A DNA stretch of 9,024 nucleotides, from contig CAKSUD010000067.1 in assembly GCA_934500865.1 (NCBI GenBank), positions 1 through 9,024 on the forward strand. Direction: 5' to 3'. This stretch comes from an uncultured Clostridia bacterium (GTDB taxonomy: Bacteria > Bacillota > Clostridia > TANB77 > RGIG9151). The position numbers and the translations under genes are program-made. This document shows, piece after piece, positions 1 to 6,000 of this stretch; position 1 is the stretch's first letter, and the number at the start of each line of letters is the position of its first letter. Below the pieces are notes generated by a model. The model saw only the letters and a list, made by a program, of their open reading frames with translations. It did no database searches and was not told where the DNA came from.

Positions 1-101
1 GTGTACGAACTAGCGGTAGTTACTGCATTTCCGTCCACGATTAATTCAGATAGCACATAACCTGTATTTGGCGCAATTTGATTTTTTTTGGTTTTAAAAA
101 A
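1..101 (-). pseudogene. Fragment of a secreted InlB/Flg_new_2-like repeat protein, no start codon
   Basis: Read on the minus strand, the frame is open from an in-frame TAG at 102-104 down to the window edge, 33 codons. It contains APNTGYVLSELIVDG followed by NAVTTASSY, which resembles the 'PNxGYxxxxxxVDG' core of divergent InlB B-repeat (Flg_new_2-type) domains of Gram-positive surface proteins. There is no ATG, GTG or TTG in frame, no ribosome binding site and no signal peptide. The visible N-terminal part is therefore missing, and the frame runs into an A/T-rich tract at about 70-100. It could be the 5'-truncated remnant of a larger gene lying to the left, or a frameshifted gene. The plus-strand reading (19 codons to a stop at 58-60) shows no recognisable motif. 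The call rests on a short motif and is tentative. Confidence 0.4.
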
Positions 102-112
102 CTAAAAAGATA

Positions 113-141
113 TATACAATAATAAAAGTTTGTGGTATAAT
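113..141 (+). promoter_or_regulatory. Sigma-A-type promoter for the PilZ gene
   Basis: A perfect -10 box TATAAT lies at 136-141, preceded by an extended -10 TG at 133-134. A weaker -35-like TATACA lies at 113-118, with a 17-base spacer. Transcription would start near 148, just upstream of the gene. Confidence 0.75.
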
Positions 142-166
142 ATCTCAAGTAAGGTGATATGTTGTT

Positions 167-172
167 GGGAGG
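167..172 (+). promoter_or_regulatory. Ribosome binding site that fixes the PilZ start at 180
   Basis: GGGAGG at 167-172 is 7 bases before the ATG at 180. An in-frame ATG at 159 has only AAGGTG at 151-156, about 2 bases away, which is too close, and it would give a leader very short after the predicted transcription start. The 180 start is therefore preferred. Confidence 0.75.
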
Positions 173-179
173 TTGTTTT

Positions 180-518
180 ATGGGAACAAATCAAAGAAAA
201 CACACAAGGTATGATAATCCTAAGGGAATATTTAATATAACTACCGATAAAAAGACTTGGCATGAAATCGGATTAGAGGATATTTCTGCGGGCGGAATGA
301 AATTTACTACTTCTGCGTCTTTTGATGTTGACGAAGGAATTCAAGCGGTTCTTACTTTAAGAAATCGTATTAAGGATGACAATACATTAAATCTTCAAGG
401 AACTATTAAACGTAAGATAGAATTAGATCATGGCGTAAATGCATATGCTGTTGAGTTTTCTAATGTTAATGCAAAACAGCTTACTAATCTATCTGAAATA
501 ATGTCTTTCATAAGATAA
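180..518 (+). CDS. Single-domain PilZ protein (predicted c-di-GMP receptor)
   Basis: The 112-residue product is a stand-alone PilZ domain. It carries both halves of the c-di-GMP-binding signature: RxxxR near the N-terminus (RKHTR, residues 6-10) and DxSxxG (DISAGG, D34, S36, G39). The family-typical YAVEF strand follows near residue 89. PilZ proteins bind cyclic di-GMP and pass the signal to a partner; with no second domain, this one would be a small cytoplasmic adaptor. There is no signal peptide or membrane segment. The gene has its own promoter and terminator, so it is not co-transcribed with the riboswitch operon that starts about 80 bases downstream, but both respond to the same second messenger. 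The partner is unknown. The start at 180 is chosen over 159 because of the ribosome binding site at 167-172; using 159 would add seven residues outside the domain. Confidence 0.9.
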   Translation: MGTNQRKHTRYDNPKGIFNITTDKKTWHEIGLEDISAGGMKFTTSASFDVDEGIQAVLTLRNRIKDDNTLNLQGTIKRKIELDHGVNAYAVEFSNVNAKQLTNLSEIMSFIR

Positions 519-522
519 AATT

Positions 523-557
523 AAGGCCCGATGATATTTCATAGGGCTTTTTCTTTT
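523..557 (+). terminator. Intrinsic terminator after the PilZ gene
   Basis: The arms AAGGCCC (523-529) and GGGCTTT (544-550) pair, with one G-U. An inner ATG/CAT helix (531-533 with 540-542) extends the stem, and a T-rich run (548-557) follows. It lies 5 bases after the stop codon and separates the PilZ unit from the riboswitch operon. Confidence 0.85.
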
Positions 558-596
558 CAAGAAATGGGAAATAAGCCACTTTTATCACGTAAAAAC

Positions 597-625
597 TTGA
601 AAAAATAGGTAAATTAGAGTATAAT
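597..625 (+). promoter_or_regulatory. Sigma-A promoter of the riboswitch-controlled operon
   Basis: TTGAAA at 597-602 and TATAAT at 620-625 are separated by exactly 17 bases, close to the sigma-A consensus. Transcription would start near 632, about 15 bases before the conserved GCAAAC of the aptamer, so the RNA begins almost directly with the riboswitch. Confidence 0.85.
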
Positions 626-640
626 ATACTTATAGAGAGT

Positions 641-736
641 AAAAAAGCAAACTAAATGAAAGTTTAGGTCGCAAAGCCTACGAGACTAAGGCAATATTTA
701 AACTGATATTGCTACGTTGGTCGGGTTGCCGTATTA
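641..736 (+). ncRNA. Cyclic-di-GMP-I riboswitch aptamer (GEMM-I)
   Basis: The RNA shows the order of conserved parts known for GEMM-I (RF01051 type). GCAAAC (647-652) comes first. A hairpin follows, capped by a GAAA tetraloop (658-661) with arms 652-657 and 662-667. Then come the invariant CGCAAAGCC (670-678) and CTAAGG (686-691), which fits the tetraloop-receptor side. A second hairpin has a 7-bp perfect stem GCAATAT/ATATTGC (691-697 with 706-712). The closing GGGTTGCCG is at 723-731. GCAA 647-650 can pair with TTGC 726-729 to close the aptamer. These elements together are diagnostic of a sensor for the bacterial second messenger c-di-GMP. It lies 118 bases before the first secreted-protein gene, with a terminator in between, so control is expected at transcription elongation. 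Confidence 0.93.
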
Positions 737-762
737 TACTGAGAAGAGGTGCTAATCGGCAA
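726..762 (+). promoter_or_regulatory. Predicted antiterminator pairing of the riboswitch
   Basis: TTGCCG (726-731) plus ATTA (733-736), with T732 bulged, is complementary to TAATCGGCAA (753-762). The left half is the 3' closing strand of the aptamer; the right half is the 5' arm and loop of the terminator. The pairing therefore excludes both the closed aptamer and the terminator. If correct, c-di-GMP binding frees 753-758 to form the terminator, giving an OFF switch. This is a hand-made pairing without energy calculation. Confidence 0.55.
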
Positions 763-787
763 AACGATTTAGCACTTTATTTTATTT
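749..787 (+). terminator. Riboswitch expression-platform terminator
   Basis: GTGCTAATCG (749-758) pairs with CGATTTAGCAC (765-775), leaving a single bulged T and a loop of six bases. The T-rich tract TTTATTTTATTTT-like (776-788) follows. Its place between the aptamer and the first gene marks it as the regulated terminator and not the end of another gene. Confidence 0.88.
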
Positions 788-842
788 TAAATTATTTTTT
801 CCGATAGAAAAATTGAGATAGTATATTTAGGTATATTTTATT

Positions 843-849
843 GGAGGTG
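843..849 (+). promoter_or_regulatory. Ribosome binding site of the Cys-rich secreted protein
   Basis: GGAGGTG is a near-perfect Shine-Dalgarno sequence, with the GGAGG core 6 bases before the ATG at 854. It partly overlaps a possible hairpin, 827-834 with 847-854 (TTAGG against CCTAA at its base), which would cover the 3' end of this site and the first base of the start codon. Confidence 0.8.
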
Positions 850-853
850 CCTA

Positions 854-3022
854 ATGAAAAAGTTTTTAATGTGTTTATTTATAGGCTTATTTATATTAAC
901 GGGGAGTGCGTTTGCAGCGTCAGCATCGCCGTGTAATTGTTGTGGAGCCAGTGTAACGCTAGAGTCGTATACATCGAATGGAAAACCAGTTAGAACTTAT
1001 AAGTTTAGTTGCGAGTGTTATCATGTTGGACCTTCATGTAGTCTTTGTAGTCATGGGAAGTGCAGAAATTGTTGTTCGTGTTGGAATGATTCTGGTAGTG
1101 GCGGTTCTGGCTCAGGCTCTGGTAGTTCGGGCCATATATGTAGTTTCTTGAATAAGTGCAGTAAGACGCATTGTGACAAATATATTTGCACTTACTGTGG
1201 AGTACACAAGAATAATGCCACTTGTGGTGGAGATTGTAATTCAAACGGATATTGCTCTCATTGTAGAGTATGGTATTGTTCAATTTGTAATAGACATACA
1301 TGTACTCACAATAGAAATGGTTACTGTTCTAAACCGCATTGTACATCAAGGGTTTATTGTTCTAAGTGCGGACATATATGTGATGGGGACCATAAATATG
1401 GCACATTAATTTGTCCGGAAGTTCATTGCGGTGATTTTATTTGTACTGTTGCAGGTTGTAATCAGCATAAAAGTGTAGCTTGTGGCGGAGGTCATACAAA
1501 TGGTGAATGGACTGAAGAAAATGGCGTTCACAACAGGTATTGCGGAAGAACTGATTTAGGTTGTACTACTATTGTTGATACACATTCAGCTATATGGGGA
1601 ACTCCCGACAAAACGCATACTTCTACTTGTATGATAGGATGCGGGCTTACATACACACATGTTCCTAAGTGGGGAGAATATTTTAAGAATGGGTCTACGC
1701 ATACTAGAAATTGTACAGTTACTGTAGGTGATGCTACTTGTCAAGCTACTGATACACATACACCGAGTTGGTCCGGGTATGTAAAATCAGATAATGGCGG
1801 TGAGGAAAGTGGTGCTAGCCATTTAAGGAGATGTACTGTTAATGGATGTAAATTAACTGATGGTGAGCATACATGGTCAAATGATGTTAAATGGCGTAAA
1901 GTTGACGAGGAAAAGCATAAGCGAGAATGCCCTACTTGTGGACTTACTCAAATATTAAATCATGATTTTATTGAGAGAATTGCTATTGCAGATGATATAG
2001 AAAAGCATTATAAAGTTTGTGCTTTGTGTGTTGATGAGGAAGATAATAAGTATAAGGCATATGAGAATCATGTAGATGAAGAAACAAATGGTAGAGGTAA
2101 TGGAATATGTGATTTATGTAATAAGGAACTTTGGAGGGTTACTAAGTCCATAGAAGTGCCTACAAATGAGAATGTTATTGTTGAGGTTGAGATGTTTTCT
2201 GATTATGATGACAAGATAAAGTTACCTAAGAAGATGACTGATGAATACGGAAATGAGTTCTTTGAAGAATCAGGGAAATATAGTATTGAGAAAAACGGAC
2301 AATATACTTTTACATTTGAATGCCCTGATAGAGATGTTGTTGTGGACATAGATAACATAAGTAAAAACATATATGGAAGAGTTCTTGTTACACCTGACAC
2401 TGCTACAACCGGAAGGGTTACTTTGAAGTTAGTTACAAGTACTGAGGGTATTGATAAAACAATTGATGTTAAGTTTGAGAATGAAGAGTGGCAAATAGAT
2501 ACTTTAGAACTTGAGAGGGAAGTAAGTAGCAATGGTATATATACATTTTATGCTAGAGATAGTTTAGGAAATACAGAGGCTTTCTCTGTTAATGTAAGTA
2601 ACATTGTTTCTGGTTTTGGTTCTGTGACTACTACATTTGATGTATTCCAAAACGGATATGTTTTTACAGATATTTTGGTTAATGTTAATCAGGCATGGAT
2701 TTTAGATGATGCTTTGGTTAATTGTTTAGAAGGTTCTATTTATAAGTACAAAGTTGATGGAAGTGGATTAAAGACAGCTGTTGGTTTTAACAAAGTACAG
2801 ATAGTAGATTCACTTGGCAATAAGGTTACGGATGAAGTATTAAATTCTGGGTCGTATTACTTGAGAGTGGCGATTGGAGGAACTAATGTATTTTCTGATG
2901 TTGGAACATATATGATTGAAATTAAGGATGTTACTATTAAGAATGGCGAAAACACATTGGTTACTTTATCAGGGAAAAATAGAATTGAAGTTGTTGTACA
3001 ATCGTTAAACGATTTAACGTAA
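854..3022 (+). CDS. Secreted cysteine/histidine-rich protein with Ig-like C-terminus, function unknown
   Basis: The 722-residue protein starts with a Sec signal peptide (charged KK, hydrophobic core 4-17, likely cleavage after SAFA, residue 21). The mature part has three regions. Residues 27-210 hold 33 cysteines and many histidines in about five repeated knuckle-like units, interrupted by a 14-residue pure Gly/Ser linker (80-93). Residues 216-422 hold spaced units with a tryptophan, an H-x-R-x-C-like element, a second cysteine 3-9 residues on and a closing histidine, ending in a GNGICDLC stretch. Residues 430-722 are nearly cysteine-free, beta-rich and Ig-like; NGxYTF appears at 481 and 560, the latter followed by RDSLGN, typical of bacterial Ig-like modules. 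The paired CxxC/H pattern suggests bound metal (probably zinc) or a disulfide lattice. No LPxTG motif, SLH domain, lipobox or C-terminal membrane segment is seen, so it is probably released or held by a partner. It is the first gene of the c-di-GMP-riboswitch operon, 15 bases before the giant repeat protein. I recognise no named family for the full protein. Confidence 0.9.
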   Translation: MKKFLMCLFIGLFILTGSAFAASASPCNCCGASVTLESYTSNGKPVRTYKFSCECYHVGPSCSLCSHGKCRNCCSCWNDSGSGGSGSGSGSSGHICSFLNKCSKTHCDKYICTYCGVHKNNATCGGDCNSNGYCSHCRVWYCSICNRHTCTHNRNGYCSKPHCTSRVYCSKCGHICDGDHKYGTLICPEVHCGDFICTVAGCNQHKSVACGGGHTNGEWTEENGVHNRYCGRTDLGCTTIVDTHSAIWGTPDKTHTSTCMIGCGLTYTHVPKWGEYFKNGSTHTRNCTVTVGDATCQATDTHTPSWSGYVKSDNGGEESGASHLRRCTVNGCKLTDGEHTWSNDVKWRKVDEEKHKRECPTCGLTQILNHDFIERIAIADDIEKHYKVCALCVDEEDNKYKAYENHVDEETNGRGNGICDLCNKELWRVTKSIEVPTNENVIVEVEMFSDYDDKIKLPKKMTDEYGNEFFEESGKYSIEKNGQYTFTFECPDRDVVVDIDNISKNIYGRVLVTPDTATTGRVTLKLVTSTEGIDKTIDVKFENEEWQIDTLELEREVSSNGIYTFYARDSLGNTEAFSVNVSNIVSGFGSVTTTFDVFQNGYVFTDILVNVNQAWILDDALVNCLEGSIYKYKVDGSGLKTAVGFNKVQIVDSLGNKVTDEVLNSGSYYLRVAIGGTNVFSDVGTYMIEIKDVTIKNGENTLVTLSGKNRIEVVVQSLNDLT
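1010..1483 (+). repeat. Five degenerate Cys/His knuckle units in the secreted protein
   Basis: Protein residues 53-210 can be aligned as repeated units of the form C-x(1-4)-C-x(4-6)-C-x(2-4)-C followed by a histidine and another cysteine. The cysteines are at 53/55/62/65/70; 102/107/112/115/124; 134/137/142/145/150; 158/163/169/172/176; and 187/192/197/202/210. Most units carry a histidine just after the fourth cysteine (for example CNRHTCTH and CGHICDGDH). Spacing resembles cross-braced zinc knuckles, but no known family is assigned. The repeat is visible in the protein and not as conserved DNA. Confidence 0.65.
1091..1132 (+). other. Gly/Ser-only linker segment
   Basis: Codons 80-93 of the secreted protein encode only glycine and serine (SGSGGSGSGSGSSG). 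This should be a flexible spacer between the first cysteine cluster (27-76) and the main knuckle array (from 96). Codons are varied, so it is not a simple DNA microsatellite. Confidence 0.85.
1499..2071 (+). repeat. Six W...H-x-R-x-C...C...H units in the secreted protein
   Basis: Protein residues 216-406 break into units ending in histidine: 216-244, 245-269, 270-302, 303-339, 340-370 and 371-406. The typical order is an early tryptophan, then H-x-R-x-C (HNRYC, HTRNC, HLRRC, HKREC), a second cysteine after 2-8 residues, and a closing H. The last unit has lost the tryptophan and reads HYKVCALC. The pattern resembles the 'HTWG...CT.CG' zinc-ribbon-like repeats common in large extracellular clostridial proteins, here with irregular spacing. 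Confidence 0.65.
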
Positions 3023-3030
3023 GGGGGTGG
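3023..3030 (+). promoter_or_regulatory. Ribosome binding site of the giant repeat protein
   Basis: GGGGGTGG starts directly after the upstream stop codon and is 7 bases before the ATG at 3038. An ATG at 3031 is out of frame with the long ORF and is not used. The tight spacing supports co-transcription and perhaps translational coupling. Confidence 0.7.
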
Positions 3031-3037
3031 ATGTGTA

Positions 3038-6000
3038 ATGAAGAATTGGTTGAAAATATTTTTTATAAGTTTAATATTTATCGGAATTCATTATACTTCT
3101 GCTTTTGCTGACATAAAATTGCTGGATGAATTTAGTAGTCCTAATGCACCAATCATGTATAAAGATATGACTCCTATAAAATGGGGTAATCTTTATGAAG
3201 TAGAGACAACAAGTAATGATTTAGATTGGTACAATTACGAGAATAAAAAATGGGCTAATGCTAAAGATGAAGATGGGAACTATTGGGTATGGATTCCTAG
3301 ATATACATATAAAATATCTGGAGATAGCATTGATATAGTTTGGAGTTCAGGAACTGTAGATTATACAGAAGATGGTTATATGCTTCATCCTGCATTTGTG
3401 GCTGATACTTATGTTGGCGGAAATCCTAATGAGTATGGTAGCTATAAAAATGGAATAGGAAGGAATGAATTAACTGGTTTTTGGGTTGCAAAGTATATGG
3501 TGAGTGATAATGATGGTAAAGTATCTATTACTCCTAACAAGCAGCCTGATGTTAGTAAAAATATTGGTGAGGCATTTAATACTTGCTTGAATATGGATAG
3601 TAGTTTAGGTATTTCTACTCATTTGATTAAAGCTAGTGAGTGGGGAGCAGTTTCATATTTGACTAAGGCTTTTGGAGTTATTCCTACTGAGAATAATACC
3701 AGCCTTACCGGCACTAATATGGCTAACAGCACTACGAATAATTATTATGGTGTTTTTGATATGAATGGTCCGACGGGTGAGTATTTATCTGCATTTGTTA
3801 TTAAAGATGCTTTGAATACAAGTGCACTTGCATATGTTGGCAAAATGATAGATGAACAGTATGATAGTATTATTGATGTTGTTAATTTGACTGAAAACGA
3901 TAATGCTGATAACAATGATTTAAGATTAAAAGATTTTTATGGTTTTTCAATGTATGAATCTAAAGATTTTGTATTATATGACACTGAAAATGCTCCGACT
4001 GGCAGCGAACCATTTTTCTCTAAAGGTGGGATTGGCGTTGGAATGTTTGGGTATGACAGATGTAGTGGAACTGGGCTTGGATATAGACCGACATTATCAG
4101 TGTATTCATCTTATTTATCTGAAGATGTGACATTCTTTGATACTGAAGCTTCTGTTGTGGCAGGAGATTATTTGGTAGTTAGTGTTAACTTTAGTGTTGA
4201 TGAAGATTGGAAGTTTGATCTAGATGAGAATGAAGCAATAATCAAAAATGGGAAGGTTGTTTCGGGTAAGGAAAAGAGAATTTTTGATTTTATTGATTTG
4301 AGATATGTTCAAAATAATAAGTCTATGACTTTGACTAATGCTAATTTGAATGAGCATTTAATTGGTATTATTGAAAGGGATACGACTCTTAAAGAATTAA
4401 ATTCAAATACTGTATTTAAAGCTAATACTCAATATACTATTAGAGTTAGAGTTGGTGGATATAATAGCGAAGGTGTACCAGTTTTTATTGCTATACCAGG
4501 TATGACTTCAAAGATTGTTGTAAATAGTATTGACGTTAAATCGGCTACTACTGGTTCGGATTTAATGATTGCAAGTATTAAAAATAACAAGGTAAGACTT
4601 TCGATTTATGATTCTCAAGGAAGAATTCCAGTATTGACTGGTGTCAGATTAATTTCTGCACCTGAAAAGAAGGATTATTACTTAGGTGAGAAATTATCTT
4701 TGATAGGTGGAAAGTTGGAAGTTTCTTATGGTGATAACAAGGCTATTGTTGATTTAACGAAAGATAATGTTGTTGGATATGAAAGCGTTACCAGTACAGT
4801 GGGTAATGATATATTGGTGGACCTTGTATATGCTGGTGTTGAAGTTACTCAAGATGATGTTAAGTTTATAATTAATGTTAATGGTAATGAGAAGTTTTAT
4901 GTAAAAGGCTATTCAAAACCTAATAACACAGCGGTTATTGTTTCTGGAATTGGACAGTATGAGAAGGATGAAACAGTTAATTTGAAGGCTAGTATTTATC
5001 CGGGATATAAGTTCTCGAGTTGGAGTTCTTCGGATGTTAATATATTGGATGCTAATAGTGTAAGTAATGCGTATTTTACTATGCCGGAGAAAAATGTTAC
5101 TGTTGTTGTTAATACAATAGGAGTTATGAGAGTAGAGGTTGTGAATCCTAAGACTGAGTTCGAGCGTGGAGAGGCTTTTGATCTTGGCGATGGTGATATA
5201 ATTGCCTACTATCCTGATGGGAGTAGTGAGATTTTAACATTGAGTTCTGCCGGTGTTACATCTACTCCGGTAAAAAATCAAATATTAGATGAGTTGGGTG
5301 AGAAAGATGTAACAATTAAGTATGGTGGGGCAGAGGCAACTTATACAATTAATGTTGTTAAGGAGAAATATAGTTTAACTTTGTATATTGATTCTTTAGA
5401 TGCCGGCAGTATTAAGATGAATGATACTACTGTTGTTCCTGTTGATGATAAACTTAATACTACTGTAAAAGTTTCTTATGATGAATTTGTTTCTGTTGAG
5501 GCTATTCCGGCAGAGGGATATTCTTTTTACGGGTGGTATGTGAATGAAGAGAATTTGATTTCTGATGAGTATTTAACATCTAGTGGATTTATGTTTATTA
5601 TGCCAAAGAAGAATATAATATTGAAGGCAAGTTTTGTTAAGGCACATACTGTTAAGTATCTTGTTAATGATAAGAATTACGGATATATTTCCGGTGAGAC
5701 TGAACAAGTTGTGAAGAATGGTGAGAATGCTTCTGAGGTTACTGCTATTGCAAATGATGGGTATAAGTTTAAGTCATGGAGCGATGGGCGTACACTTCCT
5801 GATAGATTAGACCAATATGTAGTGGAAGATGCTACATATACTGCAAAGTTTGTTAAGACTTGGACGGTTCAGTATTTGGTTGATGGTGTTACATTTGCTA
5901 CAAGAACTGTTGAAGATGGGGCAAATGGATATATTTCAGAAATACCAAGTAAGTATGGGTATGTATTTTCAAAATGGGATAAAGATTTAGAATTCATAAC

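Noticed and set aside
159..179. Upstream ATG for the PilZ gene at 159
   Set aside because: Its only Shine-Dalgarno-like sequence is about 2 bases away, while the ATG at 180 has GGGAGG at ideal spacing, and the added residues lie outside the PilZ domain.
813..841. Internal promoter before the gene at 854 (TTGAGA at 813, TATATT at 832)
   Set aside because: The spacer is only 13 bases and the -10 is weak; A/T-rich leader sequence gives such matches by chance.
854..919. Lipoprotein signal because of Cys7 in the leader
   Set aside because: Cys7 lies inside the hydrophobic core without a lipobox; the leader ends in a standard signal peptidase I site (SAFA).
1005..2532. Minus- and plus-frame ORFs inside the Cys-rich gene (1005-1301, 1173-1409, 2203-2532)
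   Set aside because: They overlap the long coding frame, lack ribosome binding sites and have biased, low-complexity translations typical of shadow frames.
3167..4108. Diversity-generating retroelement target because of the lectin-like fold
   Set aside because: The fold is N-terminal and not at the protein end, and no reverse transcriptase or template repeat is present in the window.
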